This document shows, piece after piece, positions 33,011 through 40,937 of a stretch of 51,460 nucleotides of DNA. The stretch is taken from assembly GCA_947573485.1 (NCBI GenBank), contig CANPGB010000023.1, forward strand, positions 1 through 51,460, given 5' to 3'. The stretch's first letter is position 1. Every line of letters begins with the position of its first letter. A model generated the notes under the pieces. That model was not told the origin of the DNA, did no database searches, and saw nothing but the letters and a program-made list of their open reading frames with translations. A program made the translations under genes and the position numbers. This DNA is from an uncultured Porphyromonadaceae bacterium. Lineage in GTDB: Bacteria > Bacteroidota > Bacteroidia > Bacteroidales > Muribaculaceae.

Positions 33011-33368
33011 GTATGCGGTGATACGCTACTGCCCCCGCGTGGAGCGCGAGGAGTTTGTCAACGTAGGCCTGGTGATGATGTGCAAGCGCCGCCGCTGGCT
33101 GCGCGCGGCCACGGCTATCGACAGCGCCCGCGTGGCGGCTTTCATGCCCGGGGCCGACCTTGATGCCGTGCAGGCTCAGCTCGACGCTTTTGTATCGGTG
33201 GCCAAGGGCGACAATTCGCCCATAGGGCAACTTGAGGCTCACGAACGTTTCCGCTGGCTCACGGCAGTGCGCAGCGCCTGCATAGGCACGTCGAGGCCGC
33301 ACCCGGGTTTGACGGAGAATCTCGATGAGACTTTTGAGAGGCTTATGGGTGAGTTAGTTAGGAGTTAG
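32979..33368 (+). CDS. DUF3037 family protein, partner of the HipA-like kinase
   Basis: A 129-residue protein with the DUF3037 pattern: YEYAVIRYCPRVEREEFVNVGLVMMC near the N-terminus, then basic RRRWLRAA and HERFRWLTAVR. It begins inside the kinase gene (32-base overlap in another frame), which implies coupled translation. It has no helix-turn-helix or membrane segment. A role as antitoxin, adaptor or substrate of the kinase is possible but not shown. The last codons and the TAG stop (33366-33368) lie inside a GTTAGGA heptamer array, so the C-terminus LVRS is encoded by repeat sequence. Confidence 0.85.
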   Translation: MQSQPAKHLYEYAVIRYCPRVEREEFVNVGLVMMCKRRRWLRAATAIDSARVAAFMPGADLDAVQAQLDAFVSVAKGDNSPIGQLEAHERFRWLTAVRSACIGTSRPHPGLTENLDETFERLMGELVRS

Positions 33369-33440
33369 GAGTTAGAAGTTAGGAGTTAGGAGTTAGGAGT
33401 TAGGAGTTAGGAGTTAGGAGTTAGAAGTTTGGAGTTTGGA
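33357..33440. repeat. Twelve-unit GTTAGGA heptamer array
   Basis: Twelve consecutive seven-base units: GTTAGGA with variants GTTAGAA at 33371 and 33420 and GTTTGGA at 33427 and 33434. It starts within the DUF3037 coding end. Every reading frame of the array meets TAG within 21 bases, so unit changes alter only the last residues. The remaining spacer to 33483 is AT-rich and shows nothing else. Confidence 0.9.
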
Positions 33441-33483
33441 GTTGATAATTTAGTAATTAATAATTAACAAATAAATAACAGTT

Positions 33484-34464
33484 TTGCGACTGTCGATATT
33501 ACTCGGAATCAGCCACTCGCGTGGCTTCAATATAGCTCTTGCGGTGTGTGCCGCGGCGGCAGCCATAGCGTTCTATGCCATGGGCTACACCATGCCGCTC
33601 ACGGGCGACAAGGGGCTTGTCCTGCCGTCGGCCAACATGTGGGTGCCGGAGGCTGCCGCCGACTTCTGGGTGGGGCTTTGCGGTAGCGCCCTCACGGTGG
33701 TTATTATGCTGCTGTTGAACAAGGTGTTCAATGTGCTGAGGTCTATGTCGTCGCTCTACATCGGGCTCTTCGCCCTTATGCAGCTTGCCACCCCTGACCT
33801 CTTCACCCAGTTCTACACGGGCACGCTTCTGGCGATAGTGGTTCCGGCATGTATCTTCCTGCTTCTGAGCTGCTACCGCGATACTTCGGCCACTCGGCAC
33901 GTGTTTCTGCTCTTCGCCTTGCTCTCGGCTTTCGGCGCCACGCAGTATTGCTTTTTAATATACATGCCGGCGTTTATCATTGGCTGCGCACAGATGCGTA
34001 TTTTCAACATGCGCAGCCTGTTGGCTATCTTCATGGGCATTGCCACGCCCTGGATTCTACTCTTGGGCTTCGGCATAGTGAGCCCGGAAGACTTTGATAT
34101 GCCGTCGTTTGTGAGCATATTCTCGGTAATAAGCGGCGACGACACTCTGCTGTTGCTTATCGCAGTGGGTTTCAGCACGGTTACGATGCTGTTGTTCTAT
34201 GTGCTCAACCTCATGAAGACGATAGCCTACAATGCGCGTGCGCGCGCTATCAACGGCGTTTTTGTAGTCACGGCCCTCACTACGGTTATAGCCATGGCTG
34301 CCGACTACAACAATATGATTTCGTATGTGCCGATGCTGAACTTCTGCGCATCAATGGAAGCCACACACTACCTCTCGACCCACCGCGCCGATAAATCGGT
34401 GTTCGCAATAATAATTCTCATAGCGGTTTACGCCGCCCTCTTCGCATGCCAAACAATAATATAA
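33484..34464 (+). CDS. Polytopic membrane protein with TTG start
   Basis: A 326-residue inner-membrane protein with about nine hydrophobic helices (for example FNIALAVCAAAAAIAFYAMG, FWVGLCGSALTVVIMLLL, LLAIVVPACIFLLLSC, ILIAVYAALFACQTII). The frame opens after a TAA at 33472, and no ATG precedes the first helix. The TTG at 33484 (read as MRLSILLGI) is therefore the likely start; the next ATG would cut into a helix. I do not recognise the family. The 3' end overlaps pdxB by 19 bases, suggesting a coupled pair, though no metabolic link is evident. Confidence 0.78.
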   Translation: MRLSILLGISHSRGFNIALAVCAAAAAIAFYAMGYTMPLTGDKGLVLPSANMWVPEAAADFWVGLCGSALTVVIMLLLNKVFNVLRSMSSLYIGLFALMQLATPDLFTQFYTGTLLAIVVPACIFLLLSCYRDTSATRHVFLLFALLSAFGATQYCFLIYMPAFIIGCAQMRIFNMRSLLAIFMGIATPWILLLGFGIVSPEDFDMPSFVSIFSVISGDDTLLLLIAVGFSTVTMLLFYVLNLMKTIAYNARARAINGVFVVTALTTVIAMAADYNNMISYVPMLNFCASMEATHYLSTHRADKSVFAIIILIAVYAALFACQTII

Positions 34465-35489
34465 GACTTATAATAGAAGACAAGATACCCTTTGTGAAGG
34501 GCTTGCTCGACTCCTATGCCACCGTGCGCTACCTCAAGCCCGAAGAAATCACTCCGAAGGCAGTGCGGGAGGTGGACGGACTCATGATACGCACCCGCAC
34601 AGAGTGCAATGCCGAGCTGCTTGCCAAGTCGGAAGTGAAGATGATAGCCACTGCCACCATAGGCACCGACCACATCGATGCCGACTACTGCGCCAAGCGC
34701 CATATAACGGTGACCAACGCCCCGGGCTGCAACGCTCCGGCAGTGGCACAATATGTGTTCGCCACTATCTTCAATATCATCAACCGGCCGATAACATCGT
34801 ATACGATAGCCGTAATCGGCCTCGGGCATGTAGGCTCGATAGTAGCGCGCTGGGCCAAGGCCTTCGACATGAAGGTGCTCTGCTACGACCCTCCCCGGCA
34901 GGAAGCCGAGGGTGGCGACGAGTGGTGCGACCTCGACACCATAGCGCGCGAGGCCGACATCATCACTTTCCACACACCTCTGACCTCCGACGGCCCCTAC
35001 CCCACCCACCACATGGCCGACGCCGCGTTCTTTGCCAAGCTGCGCCGCAGTCCGGTGATAATCAACAGCGCCCGCGGCGGTATCATAGACACTGAAGCTC
35101 TCATCGCCGCCAAGCGTGCCGGGCAGGTCGGCCCTCTGATTATCGACTGCTGGGAGGGCGAGCCCGTTATCAATAAAGAACTCTTGGGCCTCACCGCCAT
35201 AGCCACGCCTCATATAGCAGGCTACTCCAGCGAGGGCAAGATACGCGCCTCTCAGATAGCTTTGGACGCACTGACAACCTTCTTCATGATGCCCCGCGTG
35301 ACTGTGGAGGCTCCCCTGCCTCCTGCTCCGGCAGTAACGGTGAGCATGGAGGGCGTGCTCGACAGCTACGACCCGCTGCCCGAATCGGAGGCGCTGAAAG
35401 CGCACCCCGACGACTTCGAGAGCATACGCAACAACTACACACTGCGCCACGAGGCGCCTCAGGCCAAGGAAGTGAACGCGGAGTTCTAA
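34446..35489 (+). CDS. pdxB: 4-phosphoerythronate dehydrogenase
   Basis: A 347-residue D-2-hydroxyacid dehydrogenase of the PdxB subgroup, the second step of the DXP-dependent vitamin B6 pathway. The NAD site is VIGLGHVGSIVARWAKAF. Catalytic residues are the Arg in INSARGGIID, the Glu in CWEGEP, and the His in TPHIAGYS, which with the SSEGK follow-on is typical of PdxB. The N-terminal IIEDKIPFVKGLLDSY is also characteristic. A C-terminal dimerisation extension of about 90 residues is present. It overlaps the upstream membrane-protein gene by 19 bases. Confidence 0.94.
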   Translation: MPNNNIRLIIEDKIPFVKGLLDSYATVRYLKPEEITPKAVREVDGLMIRTRTECNAELLAKSEVKMIATATIGTDHIDADYCAKRHITVTNAPGCNAPAVAQYVFATIFNIINRPITSYTIAVIGLGHVGSIVARWAKAFDMKVLCYDPPRQEAEGGDEWCDLDTIAREADIITFHTPLTSDGPYPTHHMADAAFFAKLRRSPVIINSARGGIIDTEALIAAKRAGQVGPLIIDCWEGEPVINKELLGLTAIATPHIAGYSSEGKIRASQIALDALTTFFMMPRVTVEAPLPPAPAVTVSMEGVLDSYDPLPESEALKAHPDDFESIRNNYTLRHEAPQAKEVNAEF

Positions 35490-35543
35490 GCATATTTAAC
35501 ATTTAATAAATAGAATAATACCCCTCGTTTGAGCGCTATTTCG

Positions 35544-35551
35544 TAATTTTG
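35544..35551 (+). promoter_or_regulatory. Probable -7 element for the coaX operon
   Basis: TAATTTTG matches TAnnTTTG, seven bases before the ATG at 35559, so the transcript would be nearly leaderless. A TTTG at 35528-35531 is closer than the usual 20-base spacing. Confidence 0.4.
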
Positions 35552-35558
35552 CCCCATT

Positions 35559-36311
35559 ATGCAAGTGAAACTCACTATCGACCGCGGAAACACTGCCCTC
35601 AAGGCAGCGTTGTGGGACGGTGACGGCAATATTCTCGTTGCCGCCAAGGGCGACGAATCGCTCCCTGCCGGCGAGCTGGCCAAGAGCCTCCTGGTGCGCC
35701 GCGGGCTACCTGCGAGCACACTTTTCGACGCCGCAGTGTACTGCACCGTGGTAGCCAGCGACCGCGCCGAAGACCTTGCCTCGCTCGAGCCTCTGTGCCG
35801 CAAGCTGGTAGACCTCAACTGCGCTGCCGAGATGCCTCTGAGCATCGACTACGAAAGCCGCGCCACCCTCGGTGCCGACCGCATAGCCGCCGCCCTCGGT
35901 GCCATAGCCGTTGCCGGCAGCGAGCGCCCGCTGTTAGTGAGCGACATAGGCACGGCGGTGACCTACGACTTCGTGAAGCCCGGTCCTCTCTTCTCGGGCG
36001 GCAATATAGCGCCCGGCGTCGACCTCAGACTCCGCGCCCTTGCGGCGTTTACCGACGCCCTGCCGGCTGTGGAGAGCGACGGCGGCGATATACCCATGTG
36101 GGGCTATACAACAGCCACGGCAATGCGCAGCGGCGCAGTGCGCGGCGTGGCGGCCGAACTTGAGTACTACCACCGCGCGGCGGGCCCCGGCGCCCTCGCA
36201 GTGCTCACGGGCGGCTCGGCTCAATTACTTATTGAACAGAAACTTATCACATTCGACTACATATACGACCCCTGCCTCGTGCATAAAGGTCTTTACAGCA
36301 TTATCAAATAA
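35559..36311 (+). CDS. coaX: Type III pantothenate kinase
   Basis: A 250-residue type III pantothenate kinase, the first step of coenzyme A synthesis, of the ASKHA fold. Motifs are the phosphate loop TIDRGNTALKAALW (Asp8), the adenosine/sugar region GADRIAAALGA, and SDIGTAVTYDFV and GGNIAPGVDLRLRAL around the catalytic Asp. Length is normal. It starts a plus-strand run that continues with an outer-membrane barrel (stop and start overlap as TAATG), a secreted protein, lptC, a CorC-type protein and an MBL hydrolase. Confidence 0.95.
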   Translation: MQVKLTIDRGNTALKAALWDGDGNILVAAKGDESLPAGELAKSLLVRRGLPASTLFDAAVYCTVVASDRAEDLASLEPLCRKLVDLNCAAEMPLSIDYESRATLGADRIAAALGAIAVAGSERPLLVSDIGTAVTYDFVKPGPLFSGGNIAPGVDLRLRALAAFTDALPAVESDGGDIPMWGYTTATAMRSGAVRGVAAELEYYHRAAGPGALAVLTGGSAQLLIEQKLITFDYIYDPCLVHKGLYSIIK

Positions 36312-37567
36312 TGAAATTCAGCAGGCTAACGGCGATTGTCGCCCTCTTCATCTCAGCATATGGCTTAATGAGTGCTCAGAACGGCACCATGACACCTTAC
36401 TCGGCCTACGGCTACGGCGTGCTCCGCGACCACGCAACCTCGACCCAGCGCTCTATGGGCGGTGTGGGATATGCCATGAACTCAGGACGCCAGATCAACG
36501 CCATGAACCCGGCTTCGTATGCCGCCATCGACTCGCTCACCTTCCTCTTCGACATGGGTATCGACCTCACCAACCTGTGGCAGAGCGAGGTTGTGGACGG
36601 GACTAAACTGCATGACAGCAACTTCGGCGGCGGTCTCGACTATGTGAACATGCAGTTCCCCCTTGGCAAATACATGGGCATGTCGATAGGTCTGCTCCCC
36701 TTCTCCTCGGTCGGATACTCTTTCGGCTCCGAGATTGAAAACGGTATTGACTCGCGCCAGGGCAACGGCTCTATCAACGAACTTTACCTCGGCATTGCCG
36801 GGCGCCCCTTCAAAGGGTTCACCGTGGGTGCCAACATATCGTATCTCTTCGGCACGATAATCAACGAGACCTATGCCTCGCTGTCGTCGGCCCAGAGCGC
36901 CCTCTTCCAGAAGCAAATGATTGTGCGCGACTACCGCCTCGACTTCGGTATCCAGTACTCCTTCCCCCTCAACCGCACCGACCGCATGACCCTCGGTCTC
37001 ACCTACAGCCCGGCAAAGACACTCCTCGGCACCGGTCGCCAGGTGTACTACGACACCGCCCTCGACACCGAGCCCCAGTTCTCCGACGAGCACAAGCTCC
37101 GCGGCAACTACTCGCTGCCCGAGACATGGGGTGCCGGTATCAACTATGAGTTCGACCGCAAGGTTATGGTAGAGTTCGACTACACCTACCAGCCCTGGAG
37201 CAAGTGCAAATACCGCGGATTCGAGGGTGACCCCGAACTTCACAAATTTGCCAACCGCTCGAAAATGGCTCTCGGCCTGCAGTATACACCCGACTTCCGC
37301 GGCAGCTATCTGCGCCGCATCAACTACCGCATAGGCGGTTACTGGAGCGACGACTACCTCAAGCTGCAGGAGAACCAGCTTCGCCAGTACGGCATCACGG
37401 CCGGTTTCGGCTTCCCCGTGCCCGGCTTCAAGACCACTATCAATGTGGGCTTCGAGTGGATGCACCGCCAGGCGCACCCCAACCCGCTTGTGAAGGAAGA
37501 CTACCTCAACATCACCATTGGCGTGAATATCAACGAGCTGTGGTTCCAGAAAAGTAAGATTTATTGA
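36311..37567 (+). CDS. Outer-membrane beta-barrel protein
   Basis: A 418-residue exported protein. The signal peptide is about MKFSRLTAIVALFISAYGLMSAQ. The start ATG shares a base with the coaX stop. The mature part consists of alternating amphipathic strands with Tyr/Trp girdle residues (FNGG-type turns, YVNMQFPLGKYMGMSIGLLPFSS landmarks) and ends NELWFQKSKIY. The N-terminal pattern SAYGYGVLRDHATSTQRSMGGVGYAM and MNPASYAAIDSLTF recalls FadL-like transport barrels of Bacteroidetes. Its solute is unknown. It is followed with overlap by a small secreted protein gene. Confidence 0.8.
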   Translation: MKFSRLTAIVALFISAYGLMSAQNGTMTPYSAYGYGVLRDHATSTQRSMGGVGYAMNSGRQINAMNPASYAAIDSLTFLFDMGIDLTNLWQSEVVDGTKLHDSNFGGGLDYVNMQFPLGKYMGMSIGLLPFSSVGYSFGSEIENGIDSRQGNGSINELYLGIAGRPFKGFTVGANISYLFGTIINETYASLSSAQSALFQKQMIVRDYRLDFGIQYSFPLNRTDRMTLGLTYSPAKTLLGTGRQVYYDTALDTEPQFSDEHKLRGNYSLPETWGAGINYEFDRKVMVEFDYTYQPWSKCKYRGFEGDPELHKFANRSKMALGLQYTPDFRGSYLRRINYRIGGYWSDDYLKLQENQLRQYGITAGFGFPVPGFKTTINVGFEWMHRQAHPNPLVKEDYLNITIGVNINELWFQKSKIY

Positions 37568-38076
37568 TGAAACTCCTCAGACTACTTCTCATTGTTATCG
37601 CAGCATGTGCCGCAAACAGTGCCTCGGCACAGAGCGGTGTGCGTTGGACCGACCTGCTCAATGCCGGAGGAACCGACCTGAACATCGTCGATATGCAACT
37701 CGAAAAATACGGCACATACAGCGACGGCAAAGAGCTTAACACTCAATACCCCTCGAAGGCCAAGGGGAATGCCGACGAGAACATGATAATAGCTTTCGAC
37801 CGCAAGAAAGGCACTTTCACGCTCTCGTGGACAAACTCGGGAGAGGGAGGTTCTGACTGGACCGGCACTTTTTCGGGTGCCAAGCTCTTCCTGAACACTC
37901 ATAAATACAAAGGCAAGACCACTCAGCTGCAGGACACCTGGTTCAAACTTCTGTCGTATACGAAACTTTCCGACGGGCAGTTCAGGGTACTCATACTCGA
38001 TGAGGAGAATAACTTCCGTTATTTCAAAGCCAAGGTAACGAGTACCGCGGCAAGCTTTCTGGAGCTTTTTCTCTGA
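37567..38076 (+). CDS. Small secreted protein of unknown family
   Basis: A 169-residue protein with a clear signal peptide (MKLLRLLLIVIAACAANSASAQ). The ATG at 37567 overlaps the preceding stop as TGATG, so translational coupling is likely. The mature part is predicted to be beta-rich with repeated Trp, Thr and Lys (SDWTGTFSGAKLFLNTHKY, TWFKLLSYTKLSDGQFRVLIL). No cysteine lipobox or catalytic motif is seen and I do not recognise a family. It sits between an outer-membrane barrel and lptC, so a periplasmic or envelope role is a reasonable guess. Confidence 0.7.
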   Translation: MKLLRLLLIVIAACAANSASAQSGVRWTDLLNAGGTDLNIVDMQLEKYGTYSDGKELNTQYPSKAKGNADENMIIAFDRKKGTFTLSWTNSGEGGSDWTGTFSGAKLFLNTHKYKGKTTQLQDTWFKLLSYTKLSDGQFRVLILDEENNFRYFKAKVTSTAASFLELFL

Positions 38077-38079
38077 ACT

Positions 38080-38856
38080 ATGGATAAACGGCGCAAAATA
38101 ATGCGTTGGCTTCCGGCGGCAATAGTTGTCGCCGGCCTTGTTGTGTGGCTGCTCCTCCCCGGCAAGCCCGAAGTGCAGCGCTATGTGCCCAACACCGCCG
38201 ACGGCTACACCACCCCAACCATGGCCACCACCGATGTCTCTACTTTCATCAGCGACTCGGGTTACACCAAATATCATCTCACGGCGGCTCTTTGGCAGCT
38301 CTTCGACGACGCCGAGGAGCCTTTCTGGCGTTTCCCGGAAGGGCTCGAAATGGAGCAGTACGACCACGGCATGCAATTGGAGTCGTCGGTGGTGTGCGAC
38401 TCGGCCACTTACTTCTCGCGCAAGCGGCTCTGGCGCCTCGACGGCAACGTGATTATGGTGAACACTGCGGCCGACAGCTTTCTCACACAACAACTCTTCT
38501 GGGATCAAAATTCACGGAAAATATACAGCGACTCCTTTATACACATCGTGCGCACCGACCGTACGATAGAAGGCTACGGATTCGAGTCGGACCAAAGCAT
38601 GAAGTACTACACTGTACACCGCCCCACGGCTATTCTGCCCGGTAACCTGCGCGGCGAGCGCAAGGCAACGCCCGACAGCACTGCTGCCGACAGTGCGGCA
38701 CCCGCCGCCCGTCCGAGGCAGCGCGCATCACGGCAAGCCCCTGCCCAAAGTGCCCGCAGCGGCCCTCAGGAGCTGATAGCCACACCCGACATCAAGCCTC
38801 AGAAAGGAAAGTTGCTCGACGAAACCCTCGATAAAAAGCCCAAACCTGCAAGATGA
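38080..38856 (+). CDS. lptC: LPS transport periplasmic protein LptC
   Basis: A 258-residue LptC-type protein anchored by one N-terminal helix (WLPAAIVVAGLVVWLLLPG), with a periplasmic beta-jellyroll (TFISDSGYTKYHLTAALWQLF, GLEMEQYDHGMQLESSVVCDSATYF, SDSFIHIVRTDRTIEGYGFES). In the Lpt bridge it passes LPS from LptB2FG to LptA. The length is greater than E. coli LptC because of a C-terminal Ala/Pro/Arg-rich disordered tail of about 60 residues. It starts three bases after the secreted protein and overlaps the CorC-type gene by four bases (ATGA). Confidence 0.88.
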   Translation: MDKRRKIMRWLPAAIVVAGLVVWLLLPGKPEVQRYVPNTADGYTTPTMATTDVSTFISDSGYTKYHLTAALWQLFDDAEEPFWRFPEGLEMEQYDHGMQLESSVVCDSATYFSRKRLWRLDGNVIMVNTAADSFLTQQLFWDQNSRKIYSDSFIHIVRTDRTIEGYGFESDQSMKYYTVHRPTAILPGNLRGERKATPDSTAADSAAPAARPRQRASRQAPAQSARSGPQELIATPDIKPQKGKLLDETLDKKPKPAR

Positions 38857-40127
38857 ACGTCTGGATTATAATAACTCTCATATCACTGCTATTCTCGGCG
38901 CTTTTCTCCGGCGTCGAAATGGCTTACGTAACCTCAGACCGTGTGCGCGTCGAGCTCGACATCAGCCGCGGCGGCCTTATCTCGCGCATCATAAAGCGCT
39001 TCTACTCACACTCCGAGCTTTTCATTTCCACTATCCTCGTGGGAAACAATGTGATGCTGGTAATATATGGTATGGGAGCGGCGGCGCTCATAGAGCCACT
39101 CATTGCCGAGATTTATCCTAACGAGTTCTTTATCCTTGTCGCCCAGACACTTATATCTACCTTGGTGATACTTCTCTGCGGCGAGTTCCTGCCCAAGACG
39201 GTGTTGGGAATCAACCCTAACAGCTCTCTTAAAATCTTCGCGCTGCCCATATACCTCTTTTACATAGTGCTCTACCCGGTGTCGCTCTTCACCTCGTGGC
39301 TCTCGAAGGCCCTCATGCGTCTTGTAGGCATAAAAGACCCCGACAAAACCCTGAGTCTCATATCAATAGGCGAGCTCAACGACTATATCGAAGAAACTAT
39401 CGACGATATGGAGGAAAAGAAGCAGACGGTTGAGAACGAAGTGAAGATTTTCCGCAACGCCCTCGATTTCTCGTCGACCCACGTGCGCGACTGCATGATA
39501 CCGCGCAATGAGATTGTGGCCGTTAATATCGACACCACAACGCGCGACCGCCTTGCCGAGATTTTCACCACAACGGGCCGCTCGAAGGTTATAGTTTTCC
39601 GTGACGACATCGACACTATCGTAGGCTATATACATGTGAGCGAGCTTTTTAACCCCGACGTCGATTGGAAAGAGCGCATCAAGCCAGTGCTCTACACGCC
39701 CGAAAACCTCCTTGCCAATGTAATGATGCGCCGCCTGCTCACGCAGAAGCGCTCGATAGCTATCGTTATCGACGAATTCGGTGGCACGGCAGGCATGCTC
39801 ACGCTTGAAGACCTCATGGAAGAGATTTGCGGCAATATCGAGGACGAGCACGACACTTCGGGGCTTACCGCCCGCGAGGTAGAGCCCGGCATCTATGAGT
39901 TCTCGGGTCGCTGCGAGATAGCCGAAATCAACGAGCGCTTCCACCTCGACATACCCGAGGACGACAGCTACCAGACCGTTGCAGGTTACATACTGCATAC
40001 CACCGGCACGATTCCCGCGCAGGGCGACGAGGTGCTCATCGAGCCGTTCCGCTTCGACATACTCAAAAAGTCGGCCAACCGCATCGAACTGATACGTGTG
40101 AGCTCAATCGCCCCCAATGAAGAGTGA
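38853..40127 (+). CDS. CNNM/CorC (GldE/HlyC) family membrane protein with CBS pair
   Basis: A 424-residue inner-membrane protein. The N-terminal CNNM domain (~1-190) has several helices, including the signature LFSALFSGVEMAYVTSD. A CBS pair (~210-330, DFSSTHVRDCMIPRNEIVAV and IAIVIDEFGGTAGMLTLEDLMEEI) and a C-terminal CorC_HlyC domain follow. Relatives are linked to Mg2+/Co2+ export or tolerance, and in gliding Bacteroidetes one is called GldE. Motility cannot be inferred here. It overlaps lptC by four bases and the next gene by eleven. Confidence 0.9.
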   Translation: MNVWIIITLISLLFSALFSGVEMAYVTSDRVRVELDISRGGLISRIIKRFYSHSELFISTILVGNNVMLVIYGMGAAALIEPLIAEIYPNEFFILVAQTLISTLVILLCGEFLPKTVLGINPNSSLKIFALPIYLFYIVLYPVSLFTSWLSKALMRLVGIKDPDKTLSLISIGELNDYIEETIDDMEEKKQTVENEVKIFRNALDFSSTHVRDCMIPRNEIVAVNIDTTTRDRLAEIFTTTGRSKVIVFRDDIDTIVGYIHVSELFNPDVDWKERIKPVLYTPENLLANVMMRRLLTQKRSIAIVIDEFGGTAGMLTLEDLMEEICGNIEDEHDTSGLTAREVEPGIYEFSGRCEIAEINERFHLDIPEDDSYQTVAGYILHTTGTIPAQGDEVLIEPFRFDILKKSANRIELIRVSSIAPNEE

Positions 40128-40929
40128 AAACGCTGACATAATTATAATCGGCACGGGGTCGGCCTTCCCTACAGCGAGCTATAACGCCTGCTCGGCAGTA
40201 CGCTTCGGGGGTGCCACATGGCTCACCGACGCCGGAGGGGGCAATGGCATTTTCGCAGCTCTCGCCAATGCCGGTGTTGATGTTGGCGAGGTCACACATT
40301 TCTTTGTCACGCACAGCCACACCGACCATATTCTTGGCGCCGTATGGCTTATGCGAGGGTTTATCAACCTCGCTATAGCCGGGCAACTGCGGCATCGCCC
40401 TACGGTTTATGCCAATTCAGAAGCCATGCGCAGCCTGCTCACTATCTGCCGCCTTACGCTGCTCGAATCGCACTACCGCAAATTACTGACTATCGCAGAC
40501 TTCCGCACCGTAGACGAGGGTTCTTCGGTGAACTTTGCCGGAGCTTCGGTAGACTTCTTCAATGCCGGGTCGGAAAACGTTGCGCAGACGGGCTTCCGCA
40601 TGCACTTCCCCTCGGGCAAGAGTTTTGTGTGCCTTGGCGATGAGGCTCTCACCGAGAGCAATATGCCACATGCCGCCGGAGCCGACCTTGTGCTGTGCGG
40701 CGCCTTCTGCCGCTATGCCGACCGCGACATATTCAAGCCCTACGAAAAGCACCACTACACGGTGAAAGACGTGGCCGAGGTGGCCTCCCGAGCCGCCGTA
40801 GGCACACTCGCGCTCTACCATAGCGAGGACCGTACGCCCGACCGGCAGCAAAGCTATGCAGCCGAGGCGGCACAATATTTCGCCGGTAGGATAATAATTC
40901 CTGCCGACGGCGAAACGATAAATCTTTAA
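40117..40929 (+). CDS. MBL-fold metal hydrolase (RNase Z-like)
   Basis: A 270-residue metallo-beta-lactamase fold enzyme. The metal site HxHxDH is at 66-71 (HSHTDH). A downstream Asp in CLGDEAL and a His in LALYHSED complete the two-metal site. The N-terminal IIIIGTGSAFPTASYNACSAVRF is typical of the RNase Z/arylsulfatase/phosphodiesterase-like branch. The tRNA exosite arm of RNase Z is not evident, so a phosphodiesterase or arylsulfatase-like role is also possible. It overlaps the CorC-type gene by eleven bases, ends the plus-strand run and is convergent with the DUF389 gene eight bases away. Confidence 0.82.
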   Translation: MKSENADIIIIGTGSAFPTASYNACSAVRFGGATWLTDAGGGNGIFAALANAGVDVGEVTHFFVTHSHTDHILGAVWLMRGFINLAIAGQLRHRPTVYANSEAMRSLLTICRLTLLESHYRKLLTIADFRTVDEGSSVNFAGASVDFFNAGSENVAQTGFRMHFPSGKSFVCLGDEALTESNMPHAAGADLVLCGAFCRYADRDIFKPYEKHHYTVKDVAEVASRAAVGTLALYHSEDRTPDRQQSYAAEAAQYFAGRIIIPADGETINL

Positions 40930-40937
40930 TTCATTTA

